Below, piece by piece: positions 43,447 through 55,723 of a stretch of DNA of 64,000 nt. The notes under the pieces were generated by a model. That model was not told the origin of the DNA and made no database searches. It was given only the letters and a program-made list of their open reading frames with translations. Source of the DNA: Staphylococcus capitis subsp. capitis. Lineage in GTDB: Bacteria > Bacillota > Bacilli > Staphylococcales > Staphylococcaceae. Location: the NCBI RefSeq assembly GCF_040739495.1, contig NZ_CP145263.1, positions 744,001-808,000 of the forward strand, in the 5' to 3' direction. The stretch's first letter is position 1, and the number at the start of each line of letters is the position of its first letter. The translations under genes and the position numbers were made by a program.

Positions 43447-44172
43447 ATGAAAAAGACAATTATTGCATCATCATTAGCAGTAGGATTAGGCGTTGTAGCA
43501 GGTAATGCTGGACACGACGCACACGCAAGTGAAGCAACAAACGTTGATAAAGCAGAATTAGCTCAAAAAGCTCAATCAAATGACCAATCATTAAACGAAA
43601 GCCCTATCCAAAAAGGTGCTTATAACGTAAACTTTGATTACAATGGTTTCAATTATCACTTTGAATCAAATGGTACTCACTGGAGCTGGAACTATGCACA
43701 AAATGGTCAAGCTACTCCACAACAAGATGTAAGCAACCAAACTTCAGCTGACCAAGTAAGTTCACAACAACAAACTAGCCAAGCTCAACAAGCTCAACCA
43801 GAACAAACTTCTGCTCCACAAACTGAGCAAACTCAACAACCACAAGCTAAAGCAACTACTTCTTACAGTGCACCAACTAACAACACTGCAAGTAGTCAAG
43901 CTTCATCAAACCAAGCTTCAAGTGGTTCATCAGTAAACTTAAATTCACACTTAAAACAAATTGCTCAACGTGAATCAGGTGGCGACATCCACGCTATCAA
44001 CCCTTCAACTGGCGCAGCTGGTAAATTCCAATTCTTACAATCAACTTGGGATTCAGTAGCTCCAGAACAATATAAAGGTCAATCTCCAGCTAACGCTCCA
44101 GAAAGCGTACAAGACGCTGCAGCAGTTAAATTATACAACACTGCAGGCGCTAGCCAATGGGTAACTGCATAA
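43447..44172 (+). CDS. sceD: SceD-like secreted transglycosylase
   Basis: The protein has 241 residues. A signal peptide (1-27) ends ...HDAHA before SEATNVDK. Residues 55-80 ([24 protein letters not shown]) are a motif shared with IsaA/SceD proteins. A low-complexity Gln/Ser/Thr linker (about 85-160) follows. The C-terminal lytic transglycosylase-like domain (about 165-241) contains [20 protein letters not shown] with the catalytic Glu and ends SQWVTA. It is exported to the wall, where it cleaves peptidoglycan. It is a single gene with a WalR-type motif and a strong terminator. Confidence 0.9.
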   Translation: MKKTIIASSLAVGLGVVAGNAGHDAHASEATNVDKAELAQKAQSNDQSLNESPIQKGAYNVNFDYNGFNYHFESNGTHWSWNYAQNGQATPQQDVSNQTSADQVSSQQQTSQAQQAQPEQTSAPQTEQTQQPQAKATTSYSAPTNNTASSQASSNQASSGSSVNLNSHLKQIAQRESGGDIHAINPSTGAAGKFQFLQSTWDSVAPEQYKGQSPANAPESVQDAAAVKLYNTAGASQWVTA

Positions 44173-44190
44173 TTTAAATATATGATTATT

Positions 44191-44226
44191 AACCATCTTC
44201 TCAATATGAGAAGATGGTTTTTTTAT
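44191..44226 (+). terminator. terminator of sceD
   Basis: AACCATCTTCTC (44191-44202) pairs perfectly with GAGAAGATGGTT (44208-44219), with a five-base loop and a T-run. Confidence 0.92.
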
Positions 44227-44296
44227 TTAGAAGCACATTTAATTGATTTAGTGAGAGTCGTTTGATAATGTAATTATTGAATTAAATAAATATTAA

Positions 44297-44380
44297 CTAC
44301 TAGGGGAGCCACAAGGCTGAGATGATATGATTCAGACCCTTATAACCTGATTTGGTTAGTACCAACGTAGGAAAGTAGTC
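44297..44380 (+). promoter_or_regulatory. TPP riboswitch (THI element)
   Basis: Conserved aptamer parts are in order: ACTAGGGGAGCC, GGCTGAGATGATATGATTC, GACCCTTATAACCTGATTTG, GGTTAGTACCAACGTAGG and AAGTAGT. Thiamine pyrophosphate binding is expected to favour the terminator at 44415 and so shut off the thiamine salvage genes downstream. Confidence 0.96.
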
Positions 44381-44414
44381 TTTATCAAATAAGCATCGCT
44401 ATGCCCAGATTTAG

Positions 44415-44447
44415 CTACTTTTCATTGTTGGAAAGTAGTTTTTTTAT
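44415..44447 (+). terminator. riboswitch-controlled terminator before tenA
   Basis: CTACTTTT (44415-44422) pairs with GAAAGTAG (44431-44438), followed by TTTTTTTAT. The 3' part of the aptamer (GGAAAGTAG) repeats the 3' arm, so it can compete for the 5' arm, as an antiterminator would. Confidence 0.8.
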
Positions 44448-44467
44448 TATCCAAGGAGGCTTATTTA

Positions 44468-45163
44468 ATGAAATTTTCACAAGAATTAAGGGAAGAAGCT
44501 CAACCAATTATTGAAAGAATTTACAATGATAACTTTATTCAAGAATTATTAGCTGGGACTTTACCTAAACAAGCAGTACGTCAATATTTAAGAGCGGATG
44601 CATCATATTTAAAAGAATTTACAAACTTATATGCCTTACTTATTCCAAAGGTTCACACTATGCAAGATGTAAAATTCTTAGTCGAACAGATTGAATTCAT
44701 GTTAGATGGTGAAGTAGAGGCACATGAAGTACTGGCTGATTATATCAATGAATCTTATGAAGAAATTGTTAAAGAAAAAGTTTGGCCACCAAGTGGAGAT
44801 CACTATATTAAGCATATGTATTATAATGCTTATGCTCATGAAAATGCAGCATACACTATAGCTGCAATGGCACCTTGTCCTTACGTATATGCAGTTATAG
44901 CTAAGCGTGCGATTAAAGATCCTAAATTAAATAAAGATTCAATTACCGCAAAGTGGTTTGATTTTTATAGTACTGAAATGGATCCACTTGTTGATGTTTT
45001 CGATCAATTGATGGATCGTTTAACGGAAGAATGTACTGATAAAGAAAAGCAAGAAATCAAAGAAAACTTCTTGCAAAGTACAGTACATGAGCGCCATTTC
45101 TTTAATATGGCTTATATCGATGAAAAATGGGATTTTGGAGGAGAAAACCATGAACAAGCCTAA
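44468..45163 (+). CDS. tenA: aminopyrimidine aminohydrolase / thiaminase II
   Basis: TenA hydrolyses aminopyrimidine breakdown products of thiamine to HMP for salvage. The protein has 231 residues. Family blocks include [20 protein letters not shown], an active-site YxxAYxHEN-like [14 protein letters not shown], and a CPYVYA cysteine region. CCAAGGAGG precedes ATG 44468. It is the first gene behind the TPP riboswitch and overlaps thiD by 14 bases. Confidence 0.93.
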   Translation: MKFSQELREEAQPIIERIYNDNFIQELLAGTLPKQAVRQYLRADASYLKEFTNLYALLIPKVHTMQDVKFLVEQIEFMLDGEVEAHEVLADYINESYEEIVKEKVWPPSGDHYIKHMYYNAYAHENAAYTIAAMAPCPYVYAVIAKRAIKDPKLNKDSITAKWFDFYSTEMDPLVDVFDQLMDRLTEECTDKEKQEIKENFLQSTVHERHFFNMAYIDEKWDFGGENHEQA

Positions 45164-45971
45164 AATAGCATTAACGATAGCTGGAACAGATCCCACTGGT
45201 GGCGCAGGGGTAATGGCTGATTTAAAATCTTTCCATTCATGTGGCGTATACGGTATGGCAGCAATCACTAGCATTGTCGCTCAAAATACTCTAGGTGTTC
45301 AGAGCATTCATAATTTGGAAACAAGTTGGGTACAAGAGCAACTTGATAGTGTTTTTGATGATGAATTACCACATGCTATAAAAACAGGAATGATTGCAAC
45401 TAAAGAAACAATGGAACTGATACAAAGTTATTTGAAAAAGTATTCAGATATTCCTTATGTTATTGATCCTGTTATGTTGGCGAAGAGTGGAGATTCACTC
45501 ATGGACGATGATACTAAATCTCACTTACAAACTACCTTATTACCTTTAGCTGATGTTGTAACACCAAATATTCCTGAAGCAGAGGAAATTACTGGTTTAA
45601 AAATAGATAGTGAAGACAATATCCGCAAAGCAGGAGATATTTTTATCAATGAGATTGGTAGTAAAGGCGTTGTTATTAAAGGTGGTCATTCTGCTGATTT
45701 AAATAACGCTAAAGATTTCTTATTTACGAAGGACGATTTTTATACTTTTGAAAATAAACGCTTCGATACTAAACATACACACGGAACTGGTTGTACATTT
45801 TCAGCAGTAATCACTGCAGAACTAGCTAAAGGTCGTTCTATATATCAAGCAGTAGAAAAAGCTAAGTCGTTTATTTCAATGAGTATTGAACATACGCCTG
45901 AAATTGGTAAAGGAAGAGGTCCAGTGAATCACTTTGCATATTTAAAGAAGGTAGGTTTAGATGATGAATAA
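45150..45971 (+). CDS. thiD: hydroxymethylpyrimidine/phosphomethylpyrimidine kinase
   Basis: ThiD phosphorylates HMP twice to HMP-PP. ATG 45150 ([20 protein letters not shown]), with GGAGGAG upstream inside the tenA end, gives 273 residues; the frame back to 45087 is an overlap artefact. [15 protein letters not shown] and the kinase anion-hole block [13 protein letters not shown] are complete. It overlaps tenA by 14 bases and thiM by about 11, so the four genes are translationally coupled. Confidence 0.95.
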   Translation: MNKPKIALTIAGTDPTGGAGVMADLKSFHSCGVYGMAAITSIVAQNTLGVQSIHNLETSWVQEQLDSVFDDELPHAIKTGMIATKETMELIQSYLKKYSDIPYVIDPVMLAKSGDSLMDDDTKSHLQTTLLPLADVVTPNIPEAEEITGLKIDSEDNIRKAGDIFINEIGSKGVVIKGGHSADLNNAKDFLFTKDDFYTFENKRFDTKHTHGTGCTFSAVITAELAKGRSIYQAVEKAKSFISMSIEHTPEIGKGRGPVNHFAYLKKVGLDDE

Positions 45972-46752
45972 TTTAGAAAGATTACGTTCAGAAAATCCAC
46001 TTATTGTTTGCTATACCAATGACGTTGTTAAAAATTTTACAGCTAACGGGTTACTTAGTTTAGGAGCAAGTCCAGCAATGAGTGAAGCACCTGAAGAAGC
46101 AGAAGAATTTTACAAAGTGGCAAGTGCATTAGTGATTAATATAGGTACACTAACTCATGATAATGAAGAAGATATCATGAAAATAGGGAGAATCGCTAAC
46201 GAACAAGGTACGCCAATTGTCTTCGACCCCGTGGCAGTAGGCGCGTCTTCTTACAGAAAACAATTTTGTAAGAGATTTTTAGAACAAATTGAAGTTTCTG
46301 TAATAAAGGGAAACGCATCAGAACTACTTACGCTTGTTGACTCTCAAACTACGATGAAAGGAACAGATAGTGATAGTTCACTTGATGCAGTTGAAATTGC
46401 TAGAAAGGCCCATAAAAATCTCGAAACAGCAATTGTCATTACAGGTAAGGAAGACGTTGTCGCACAAAATAATCAAATTGTTAAACTTGCTAATGGCTCA
46501 CCTCTTCTAGCTAAAATTACCGGTGCAGGTTGCCTTTTAGGTGGAGTAGTGGCAAGCTTCTTATTTAGAAATACTCGACCAGAAATTGAACAGTTAATTG
46601 AAGCGGTTAGTGTGTACAATATTGCTGCAGAATTAGCTGAAAATAAAAACCATGTCCATGGCCCTGGATCATTTTTACCAGAATTGCTCGATCAAATGTA
46701 TCAAATTGATGAGACAACATTTGAAAAATATGTACATAAAGTAGAGGTTTAA
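45961..46752 (+). CDS. thiM: hydroxyethylthiazole kinase
   Basis: ThiM phosphorylates the thiazole alcohol for thiamine salvage. The protein has 263 residues. Blocks include [43 protein letters not shown] and the catalytic [10 protein letters not shown]. Start ATG 45961 or 45964 (adjacent ATGs) after GAAGGTAGG. It is the third gene of the riboswitch-controlled operon. Confidence 0.95.
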   Translation: MMNNLERLRSENPLIVCYTNDVVKNFTANGLLSLGASPAMSEAPEEAEEFYKVASALVINIGTLTHDNEEDIMKIGRIANEQGTPIVFDPVAVGASSYRKQFCKRFLEQIEVSVIKGNASELLTLVDSQTTMKGTDSDSSLDAVEIARKAHKNLETAIVITGKEDVVAQNNQIVKLANGSPLLAKITGAGCLLGGVVASFLFRNTRPEIEQLIEAVSVYNIAAELAENKNHVHGPGSFLPELLDQMYQIDETTFEKYVHKVEV

Positions 46753-46758
46753 TCTTAT

Positions 46759-47397
46759 ATGTTTAGCTCAGAGCAATTACAAGTATATTTTATTTGTGGA
46801 ACTCAAGACATACCAGAAAATAGAACCATTGAACAAGTACTTGATGAGGCTTTGAAAGCCGGAATCACTATGTATCAATTTCGTGAAAAGGGCCCATCAT
46901 CTTTAATAGGTGAAGAGAAGAAACAGTTAGCAATAAATTTAAAACGAAAATGCGAGAGATATCACGTACCATTCATTGTCAATGACGATATAGAGTTAGC
47001 AAAATATATTGATGCTGATGGTGTTCATGTTGGTCAGGATGATAAAGAAGTTAAAGATTTTGCTATGCAGTTTAGAAATAAAATTATAGGTTTGAGTGTG
47101 GGTAATTTAGATGAGTATCAACAATCGGATTTATCTCAAGTGGATTACATAGGTGTAGGGCCTATGTATACCACTACGTCAAAAGATGATGCTAACGCTC
47201 CTGTTGGTCCTCATATGATTACAAAATTGCGAGATTATGTTGGAGAATTACCTATTGTAGCAATAGGTGGTATTAATGAAACAAATATTGAACCAATTGC
47301 TGAAGCCGGTGCTGATGGCGTTTCAGTAATTTCTGCAATAACTAGAAGTAAGAATATTGACAAGACTGTTAAGCATTTTCGTAAATACTTTAATTAA
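46759..47397 (+). CDS. thiE: thiamine-phosphate synthase
   Basis: ThiE joins HMP-PP and thiazole phosphate to thiamine phosphate. The protein has 212 residues. It is a TIM barrel with [43 protein letters not shown] and [10 protein letters not shown]. It is the last gene of the operon, six bases after thiM. The set tenA-thiD-thiM-thiE is a salvage pathway; thiazole or pyrimidine synthesis genes (thiC, thiG, thiS) are absent here. Confidence 0.95.
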   Translation: MFSSEQLQVYFICGTQDIPENRTIEQVLDEALKAGITMYQFREKGPSSLIGEEKKQLAINLKRKCERYHVPFIVNDDIELAKYIDADGVHVGQDDKEVKDFAMQFRNKIIGLSVGNLDEYQQSDLSQVDYIGVGPMYTTTSKDDANAPVGPHMITKLRDYVGELPIVAIGGINETNIEPIAEAGADGVSVISAITRSKNIDKTVKHFRKYFN

Positions 47398-47485
47398 TCA
47401 ATATATTTTTCCACTTTTTGTTTTCTACTATAGTATGAGTATGATAAAATGAATCCTATGTGAATATTACAATAGAGGTGGAAAA

Positions 47486-48358
47486 ATGAAGAAAAAAGCG
47501 TTACTACCTTTGTTTTTAGGGATAATGGTTTTTCTAGCAGGGTGTGACTACTCTAAACCTGAAAAGCAGGACGGATTCTTCTTTAATACATTCGTTCAGC
47601 CAATGAAACATCTCTTACAATGGTTAGGAAATGATGTATTTAATAACGACTATGGACTAGCGATTATTATCTTAGTTCTTGTTATACGTTTAATCTTGTT
47701 ACCATTCATGTTATCAAACTATAAAAATAGTCATATGATGCGTGAAAAAATGAAAGTAGCTAAGCCAGAAGTTGATGGTATTCAAGAAAAAGTTAAACGT
47801 GCTCGTACTCAAGAAGAGAAAATGGCGGCAAACCAAGAATTGATGGAAGTTTATAAAAAATATGATATGAATCCGATGAAGAGCATGCTCGGTTGTTTAC
47901 CAATGCTTATTCAAATGCCAATTATCATGGGATTATATTTCGTATTAAAAGATAAACTTGTTAATGGACTTTCTGATCATCCACATTTCTTATGGTTTAA
48001 TTTAACTAAACCAGATATTTGGATTACGATTATTGCCGGTGTTCTTTACTTTGTTCAAGCATATGTTTCAAGTAAAACGATGCCTCAAGAGCAACGCCAA
48101 ATGGGATACATGATGATGATTGTTTCACCAATCATGATTATTTGGATTTCATTACAAGCGTCATCTGCACTTGGTTTATATTGGTCAGTCAGTGCCTTAT
48201 TCTTAGTAATACAAACGCATTTTGCAAATTTGTATTACTCTAAACTTGCTAAAAAAGAAGTTCAACCTTTCATCGAACAATATGAAAAAGAACATAATCC
48301 GTCTTCTAATAAAAAAGGCAAAAATACGCAAGTTGTTTCTAAAAAGAATAAGAAATAG
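47486..48358 (+). CDS. yidC: membrane protein insertase YidC/OxaA (lipoprotein)
   Basis: YidC inserts membrane proteins with or without SecYEG. The protein has 290 residues. A lipoprotein signal ends FLAGC with Cys20 as the acylated residue. Five membrane helices follow; [20 protein letters not shown] carries the conserved arginine of the hydrophilic groove (first core helix). The C-terminus is basic ([15 protein letters not shown]). AGAGGTGG precedes ATG 47486. It is a single gene with a terminator shared with the next, convergent gene. Confidence 0.94.
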   Translation: MKKKALLPLFLGIMVFLAGCDYSKPEKQDGFFFNTFVQPMKHLLQWLGNDVFNNDYGLAIIILVLVIRLILLPFMLSNYKNSHMMREKMKVAKPEVDGIQEKVKRARTQEEKMAANQELMEVYKKYDMNPMKSMLGCLPMLIQMPIIMGLYFVLKDKLVNGLSDHPHFLWFNLTKPDIWITIIAGVLYFVQAYVSSKTMPQEQRQMGYMMMIVSPIMIIWISLQASSALGLYWSVSALFLVIQTHFANLYYSKLAKKEVQPFIEQYEKEHNPSSNKKGKNTQVVSKKNKK

Positions 48359-48366
48359 GTAATAAG

Positions 48367-48405
48367 AAAAGCCAGCAAATTAAATTATGATTTGCTGGCT
48401 TTTTC
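48367..48405. terminator. bidirectional terminator between yidC and the HD gene
   Basis: AAAAGCCAGCAAA (48367-48379) pairs perfectly with TTTGCTGGCTTTT (48391-48403), T-rich on both strands. Confidence 0.88.
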
Positions 48406-48416
48406 ATGTGTCAAAT

Positions 48417-49079
48417 TTACAAATTTGTGTTGTTATTGAAATTCCATTCGTGTAAAAATTGTTTTAAGAATTGAAGCATAAAATGATGACGTTCTTCAGC
48501 AAGCTTTCTTCCAGTTGAGGTATGCATCAAACTTTTAAGTTTTAATAATTTTTCGTAAAAGTGCTTAATTGCTGAAGGATCAAATGCTTCAATATTATCA
48601 GTATGTAGTGATTCGAATGGCACGTTAGATTCAGTCCACATTGGTTCGCCGAAATATCCAGCGAATTGAAAAGTTCGAGCAATTCCGATTGCGCCTAGCG
48701 CATCCAAACGATCAGCATCTCTTACGATTTGCCCTTCAATCGATAATGTGGCTTGATTGTTTTTACCACCACGGTAACTCATATTTTGTATAATATGCAA
48801 AACATGTTGAATATCATCTTGGGTTAAGTCAATCGTTTCTAGAAAAGTAGAAAGTTTATCATATGCTTGTTGTTCATTCGTTATTTTGCTATCCACTGTG
48901 TCATGTAATAAAGCGGCAAGTTCTATAATCGTTGTATGTACTAAACCCTCATTTAAAGCGATATACTTTGCTAATGTATGAACCCGTTCTACATGCGCGA
49001 TATCGTGCCCAGTGTGATCATCTTTATGAACCATTTTCATATAGTTACATGCGTGTTTAATTTTTAATTCATTTTCCAT
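48417..49079 (-). CDS. HD-domain hydrolase
   Basis: The protein has 220 residues from ATG 49079 (MENELKIKHACNYMKMVHKD), with AAGGAGACT upstream. HD-superfamily metal ligands are visible: HDIAHVERV (His), ALLHDTVDSK (His-Asp pair) and DADRLDALGAIG (Asp). It resembles small stand-alone HD phosphohydrolases of the YpgQ/YedJ type. The nucleotide substrate is unknown. It is followed upstream on the same strand by cls, with only 54 bases between, so both may be one transcript. Confidence 0.8.
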   Translation of the reverse strand: MENELKIKHACNYMKMVHKDDHTGHDIAHVERVHTLAKYIALNEGLVHTTIIELAALLHDTVDSKITNEQQAYDKLSTFLETIDLTQDDIQHVLHIIQNMSYRGGKNNQATLSIEGQIVRDADRLDALGAIGIARTFQFAGYFGEPMWTESNVPFESLHTDNIEAFDPSAIKHFYEKLLKLKSLMHTSTGRKLAEERHHFMLQFLKQFLHEWNFNNNTNL

Positions 49080-49133
49080 AATAGTCTCCTTCACAAATAA
49101 AAGGTTTAGGAACAACCCAGACCTTTCAATTTA

Positions 49134-50618
49134 TTATAGAATTGGTGACAATAATTGAGAAATACCTTCTTTAAATTTAATCCAAGTACTGCGTTGCTCG
49201 TATCTTTCTTCTGTAAGTCTAGATGACACTTTCATATCGTTAATAAATGCTTGCTTAAGGGAGCGTGCGACACTCTCATCATAAATAAAGGCATTTACTT
49301 CAAAATTCAATGTGAAACTACGATTATCCATATTAGCAGTACCTACACTTGCGAGTTCATCATCGATGACCAATACTTTAGAATGTAGGAAGCCATTCTC
49401 GTAATGATACACCTTTACGCCGGCCTCAAGTAAAGATGCGACATTTTTAAGTGTAGCCCAGTATACGAATGGATGGTCTGGCATACTTGGAATCATAATA
49501 TTGACTGCCACACCACCAAGTGCAGCAATTTTAATTGAGTCTAAAAATGCTTGATCTGGTATAAAGTAGGGGGATTGAATATAAATTGATTCTTTAGCTG
49601 ATGATATCATTTTTAAGTAACCGTATTTGATTTGTTCCCAATCTTCATCAGGTCCACTAGAAGCGATTTGAATGCCGATTGTTCCTCCAGAATTAACATC
49701 AGGGAAATATCGTTCTTGATAAGTTAAATTGTCTCGGGTAGATTGTGAATTCCAATCTAAAATAAATCGAAGTTGTAATGCATTTACAGCATCACCTACA
49801 ATACGTAGATGCGTGTCACGCCAGTAACCAAACTTCTTAGATTTACCTAAATATTCATCACCTACATTGAAACCACCAACATAACCAATTTTACCGTCGA
49901 TAATAACGATCTTTCTGTGGTTTCGGTTATTCATACGTAAATTAATTAATGGCAATTTTGATGGGAAGAATGATTCAGCATGCCCACCTTTATTTCTGAA
50001 ATGTTTTAAATCCTTTTTACGTAAGTCCCTCGAACCCATATCGTCATATAGCATTTTCACTTCAATGCCTTCTTCGGCTTTCTTTTCAAGTTCACTAAGA
50101 ATTTGTTTCCCAAGTCCATCACTATGAAAGATATAGTACTGAATATGTATGTAGTCTTGAGCATTACGGATATCATTAATTAAATCATCGAATTTTTGTT
50201 GACCATCAGTATAAATAGTTAAATCATTATCAGTCGTTAGAAAGGCAGCATTATTATAAAGTAACATTTGCACCATTTCTTTAAATTTAACTATTTGATG
50301 GTTACCTTTAGAGAAATCTTGTTTCTTGAGCGCTTCCAATTGCTCATCGACAATCATTTCTAAACCGACTTTATCTTCTTTATTTAATTTAAAGATTTGA
50401 TCTCTTTGGATTTGACGACCTAACAATAGATATAAAATGAACCCAATTAAAGGTAGAAATACGAGCACAAGTAACCATGCCCATATAGAATTAGCTGTAC
50501 GTCTCTCCATAAAGATAATTGTAAATGCAAAGATCAAGTTTAAAATGAAAGCGCCAATTAAGATAACATTAATGATTATATTTGAATGGTGAAGCGCCAT
50601 AGTAAAGACTTCTAACAT
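49134..50618 (-). CDS. cls: cardiolipin synthase
   Basis: The enzyme makes cardiolipin from two phosphatidylglycerol molecules. The protein has 494 residues. Two N-terminal membrane helices (about 12-32 and 41-60) are followed by two phospholipase D catalytic motifs: [16 protein letters not shown] and [18 protein letters not shown]. From memory it is closest to S. aureus Cls2. A GGAGG site lies upstream of the start at 50618. It is transcribed towards the HD gene. Confidence 0.93.
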   Translation of the reverse strand: MLEVFTMALHHSNIIINVILIGAFILNLIFAFTIIFMERRTANSIWAWLLVLVFLPLIGFILYLLLGRQIQRDQIFKLNKEDKVGLEMIVDEQLEALKKQDFSKGNHQIVKFKEMVQMLLYNNAAFLTTDNDLTIYTDGQQKFDDLINDIRNAQDYIHIQYYIFHSDGLGKQILSELEKKAEEGIEVKMLYDDMGSRDLRKKDLKHFRNKGGHAESFFPSKLPLINLRMNNRNHRKIVIIDGKIGYVGGFNVGDEYLGKSKKFGYWRDTHLRIVGDAVNALQLRFILDWNSQSTRDNLTYQERYFPDVNSGGTIGIQIASSGPDEDWEQIKYGYLKMISSAKESIYIQSPYFIPDQAFLDSIKIAALGGVAVNIMIPSMPDHPFVYWATLKNVASLLEAGVKVYHYENGFLHSKVLVIDDELASVGTANMDNRSFTLNFEVNAFIYDESVARSLKQAFINDMKVSSRLTEERYEQRSTWIKFKEGISQLLSPIL

Positions 50619-50803
50619 ATGGTACCTCCTTTGTATTTCTCATAATTTCGTTGAAGATATTCAAAAAAGTTTTAACTATACAATTATAGCATGAAGAATG
50701 TTGAATATCATAGTCGGTTTTATTTTAAAAAGTGAATGAATCAATTGACTTAATAATTATTGAATAATACGATGATGAAGAATAAAGAAACGAGGTGACG
50801 CTT

Positions 50804-51097
50804 GTGACTGAAAATGAAACTGCACATCACTCAGAGCAAACGAAAGCAAATTTAAAGTCACGATTAAATCGTATCGAAGGTCAAGTACGCGCAATTAATC
50901 GAATGATTGAAGACGATGTGTATTGTGATGATGTTTTAACTCAAATAAGAGCGACACGCTCTGCTTTAAACAGTGTGGCTACTAAATTGTTAGATCATCA
51001 TATGAAAAGTTGTATTATGAATAAAGTGAATAATGGTGCGCAAGAAGAAGCGATGGAAGAACTATTGGTTACTTTTCAAAAATTAATTAAAGATTAA
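50804..51097 (+). CDS. csoR: copper-sensing repressor CsoR
   Basis: The protein has 97 residues starting at GTG 50804, with GAGGTG at 50792-50797; an upstream in-frame start at 50795 lies in that site. The Cu(I) ligands of the CsoR family are all present: Cys41, His66 and Cys70. Without copper the tetramer represses; with Cu(I) it releases DNA. In S. aureus it controls copA-copZ and its own operon. It is followed 14 bases later by csoZ. Confidence 0.93.
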   Translation: MTENETAHHSEQTKANLKSRLNRIEGQVRAINRMIEDDVYCDDVLTQIRATRSALNSVATKLLDHHMKSCIMNKVNNGAQEEAMEELLVTFQKLIKD

Positions 51098-51111
51098 TGA
51101 GGTAGAATACA

Positions 51112-51318
51112 ATGGAAAATGGAATTGTTTATGTTGCTAATATTGAGGCTATAGAGGAAGAAAACCAATTAAAGACACGTTTAGAAAATATGATTGGTGT
51201 CGAAAAAGTAGATATTGATAGTAAAGTAGGAGAAATAAAGATATTATTTGAAACGCCTGCGAATTTAAATAGTATTGAAAAAGAAGTATATGATTCTGGC
51301 TTTCGCGTGCGTTATTAG
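51112..51318 (+). CDS. csoZ: small HMA-like protein encoded behind csoR (CsoZ position)
   Basis: The protein has 68 residues of a ferredoxin-like HMA shape (VYVANIEAIEEENQLKTRLE, VEKVDIDSKVGEIKILFE, LNSIEKEVYDSGF). It contains no cysteine at all, so the usual CxxC copper site is missing. The gene occupies the place of csoZ, described as a copper-chaperone-like gene in staphylococci. Either it binds metal in another way, or it has a different, perhaps protein-binding, role. Confidence 0.65.
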   Translation: MENGIVYVANIEAIEEENQLKTRLENMIGVEKVDIDSKVGEIKILFETPANLNSIEKEVYDSGFRVRY

Positions 51319-51454
51319 AGTAATGTTCAATTTACTTACATATAGCATATTTATAGATTTGTAAATAATTTTTTAAAATTTAACAATTGATGTAGTAAAG
51401 TAGTATAAATTGGGGTATGATAATTTTGAAGTCAATCCAAACGAGGTGATTATA

Positions 51455-51592
51455 GTGAAGAATCCAGATAAGATTCAAAACGTAGTCAAATTATTGTCAT
51501 CATTAGGTGTGAATATTAAAAAAACTAAATCTCGTTTAGATATTATTAATACTTTACCTACATCTAATCAAGTAAGTCATGAGTTAAAATAA
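51455..51592 (+). CDS. 46-residue protein of unknown function
   Basis: GTG 51455 follows a good GAGGTG site at 51444-51449 and opens a 45-46 residue frame beginning MKNPDKIQNVVKLLSSLG and ending VSHELK. It is basic and probably helical. An earlier in-frame ATG at 51410 lacks a ribosome site. A clear terminator follows at 51608. I recognise no family, but the ribosome site and terminator favour a real gene. Confidence 0.55.
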   Translation: MKNPDKIQNVVKLLSSLGVNIKKTKSRLDIINTLPTSNQVSHELK

Positions 51593-51607
51593 TTTGCTTA
51601 AATGATC

Positions 51608-51640
51608 AAAAGCACTCACTATGTGTGAGTGCTTTTTTTG
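51608..51640. terminator. terminator, probably bidirectional, between the 46-residue gene and rodA
   Basis: GCACTCAC (51612-51619) pairs with GTGAGTGC (51625-51632), with A's before and a T-run after. Confidence 0.88.
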
Positions 51641-51648
51641 TTTGTAAA

Positions 51649-52860
51649 TTATGCAGTTTTAGCAGTATCTAAAGTATCAGGTTCTTGATAACGCTTAGGT
51701 TCGTGATAATAAATAGATAGAATGACGCCTATGCCTGTCATTAAACTCCAAAGTGAGCTCCCACCATAACTAATAAATGGTAAAGGTATACCAGTAATTG
51801 GTAATAATTGAACCGTCATTCCAACATTTTGAAGTACATGGAAGACGATAAGAGAAACATACCCGATAATAAAGACTTTATTATATTGACTATTGATTTT
51901 ACTTGCTAATCTAATTAAATGAAACACTAAAAATAAGAATATGAGAATTAGCACAACAGACCCAATGAAGCCCATCTCTTCGCCTACAACTGAGAAGATA
52001 AAATCTGTATGATTTTCAGGGATATAAACTTCACCGTGATTGTAACCTTTACCTATTAATTGACCAGATCCAATTGCTTTAAGTGATTCAGTTAAATGAT
52101 ATCCATCGCCACTACTATAAGTATAAGGATCCAACCAAGAATTAATTCGTCCCATTTGATACATCTTAATTCCTAATAGATTTTCAATTAATGTAGGTTT
52201 GAAAATGATAGCTAAAATAATACTAGCACCACCTACAATTGCTGCGATAAATATAGGTGCAAGGATTCTCCATGTAATACCACTAACCATCATAACACCG
52301 GCGATAACTGCACAAATAACAAGCGTAGTACCGAGGTCATTTTGTAATAAAATTAATAGCATAGGGAATATTGAGACACCTATAATTTTTAAAAATAGCA
52401 TTAAATCTGAGTGAAACGATTTGTTGAAAGTAAATTGATTATGTCTAGAAACTGTTTTAGCTAGGGCTAAAATTAAAATAATCTTCATAAATTCTGAAGG
52501 TTGAATACTAATAGGTCCAAAGCTATACCAACTTTTCGCACCGTTGATCACAGGTGTGATGGCTGTTTCAGGTAAAATAAGCAATCCTATGAGTAAAATA
52601 CAAAAAATGAAATATAAAATATATGTATTATGTTTAATTTTCTTAGGGGAAACTATCATAATCAGAAATGCCATAATAGCTCCGAGGATGTAATAAATAA
52701 TTTGTCTGATACTGAAGTTCGCACTATATTGTCCGCCACCCATTGCAGAACTAATTAGTGTTACGCTTATGATTGCTAACACAGTAATTACCAGTACTAA
52801 TATCCAGTCGACTTTACGAAACCAATGTTTGCTTGGTTGTTGACGAGATGAATAATTCAT
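51649..52860 (-). CDS. rodA: SEDS peptidoglycan polymerase RodA
   Basis: The protein has 403 residues and about ten membrane helices. SEDS-family glycosyltransferases polymerise lipid II with a partner PBP. Visible blocks: GAKSWYSFGPISIQPSEFMK, LLQNDLGTTLVI, the long extracellular loop ending HTDFIFSVVGEEMGFIGS, and GIPLPFISYGGSS. RodA rather than FtsW is suggested by the gene context and lack of an FtsW-type tail. Its start ATG 52860 has AAGGAG upstream. It is divergent from ddl across a 404-base gap. Confidence 0.88.
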   Translation of the reverse strand: MNYSSRQQPSKHWFRKVDWILVLVITVLAIISVTLISSAMGGGQYSANFSIRQIIYYILGAIMAFLIMIVSPKKIKHNTYILYFIFCILLIGLLILPETAITPVINGAKSWYSFGPISIQPSEFMKIILILALAKTVSRHNQFTFNKSFHSDLMLFLKIIGVSIFPMLLILLQNDLGTTLVICAVIAGVMMVSGITWRILAPIFIAAIVGGASIILAIIFKPTLIENLLGIKMYQMGRINSWLDPYTYSSGDGYHLTESLKAIGSGQLIGKGYNHGEVYIPENHTDFIFSVVGEEMGFIGSVVLILIFLFLVFHLIRLASKINSQYNKVFIIGYVSLIVFHVLQNVGMTVQLLPITGIPLPFISYGGSSLWSLMTGIGVILSIYYHEPKRYQEPDTLDTAKTA

Positions 52861-54335
<1,475 letters not shown>

Positions 54336-54350
54336 TAGAGGATTTTAAAT

Positions 54351-55706
54351 ATGATTAACGTTACATTAGAACAAATCAAACATTGGATACCTTGCGAAAT
54401 TGATGAACAATATTTAAGCCATTCTATCAATGGTGTAACTATTGATTCTCGTAACATTGAAAAGGATATGCTTTTTATCCCATTCAAAGGTGAGAACGTA
54501 GATGGCCATCGATTTGTTGCACAAGCTTTAAAGGATGGTGCTGGTGCTTCATTTTCAGAAAAGGGAACTGAGTTAAACGAGGATATCGAAGGTCCAATCA
54601 TTTGGGTTGAAGATACACTTAAAGCATTACAAGACTTAGCCAAAGCATATCTTAAATATGTGAACCCTAAAGTGATTGCAGTAACTGGATCAAACGGTAA
54701 AACGACTACAAAAGATATGATTGAGAGTGTCTTAACGACAGAATTTAAAGTAAAGAAAACACAAGGTAACTATAATAATGAGATTGGAATGCCTTTAACA
54801 ATATTAGACTTAGATGAAGATACAGAAATTTCTATTCTTGAAATGGGCATGTCTGGCTTCCATGAGATAGAGTTATTATCTTCAATTGCTGAACCGGATA
54901 TTGCAGTCATCACAAATATTGGTGAATCACATATGCAAGATTTAGGTTCAAGAGAGGGTATTGCTAAAGCCAAGTCTGAAATTACTATTGGTCTTAAAGA
55001 GAATGGGACATTCATATATGACGGTGATGAACCATTACTAAAATCGCATCTCGAACAATTAAATAAAGCAAGATTAATAAGTGTAGGTTTAGGTAATAGT
55101 AATACGCTCGTATGTCATGTTGATGATATAGAAACAGAAGGTATCGCTTTTACAATAAATGATAAAGAAAGCTTCACACTACCTATCCTAGGTACGCACA
55201 ATATGAAAAATGCGACGATAGCCATTGCGATAGGACATGAACTTGGTTTGTCATATGAAACAATAAAAGACAATATTAATCATGTTAAGTTAACAGGTAT
55301 GCGTATGGAGCGTCACCAAACTACTAATAACGTAACTGTCATTAATGATGCTTATAATGCAAGTCCGACAAGTATGAAAGCTGCCATCGATACGCTAAGT
55401 AGTATGGAAGGACGAAAAATCCTTATTCTAGCAGATGTTTTAGAGCTAGGTGAAAATAGTCAATCTATGCACGAAGAAGTCGGGGCTTATCTCAATAATA
55501 AAACAATTGAGGTATTATACACTTATGGTGATGAAGCACGATTTATTTTTAACACAGGTCAAAATGAAGTGACTACTGCACAACACTTTGATGATAAAAG
55601 TGAACTGATTAAAGAATTGAAGACTATTGTGAAAGAAAACGATAAAATATTGGTTAAAGGTTCACGAGGTATGAAACTTGAAGAAGTAGTCGAAGCATTA
55701 ATTTAA
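54351..55706 (+). CDS. murF: UDP-MurNAc-tripeptide--D-Ala-D-Ala ligase
   Basis: MurF adds D-Ala-D-Ala to the UDP-MurNAc tripeptide, the last cytosolic peptide step. The protein has 451 residues. The Mur ligase P-loop [12 protein letters not shown] is near residue 110, [12 protein letters not shown] follows, and [14 protein letters not shown] is near 330. It starts at ATG 54351 with AGAGG upstream and is coupled with ddl. Confidence 0.95.
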   Translation: MINVTLEQIKHWIPCEIDEQYLSHSINGVTIDSRNIEKDMLFIPFKGENVDGHRFVAQALKDGAGASFSEKGTELNEDIEGPIIWVEDTLKALQDLAKAYLKYVNPKVIAVTGSNGKTTTKDMIESVLTTEFKVKKTQGNYNNEIGMPLTILDLDEDTEISILEMGMSGFHEIELLSSIAEPDIAVITNIGESHMQDLGSREGIAKAKSEITIGLKENGTFIYDGDEPLLKSHLEQLNKARLISVGLGNSNTLVCHVDDIETEGIAFTINDKESFTLPILGTHNMKNATIAIAIGHELGLSYETIKDNINHVKLTGMRMERHQTTNNVTVINDAYNASPTSMKAAIDTLSSMEGRKILILADVLELGENSQSMHEEVGAYLNNKTIEVLYTYGDEARFIFNTGQNEVTTAQHFDDKSELIKELKTIVKENDKILVKGSRGMKLEEVVEALI

Positions 55707-55723
55707 TAGTTTAAAGTAAATGA

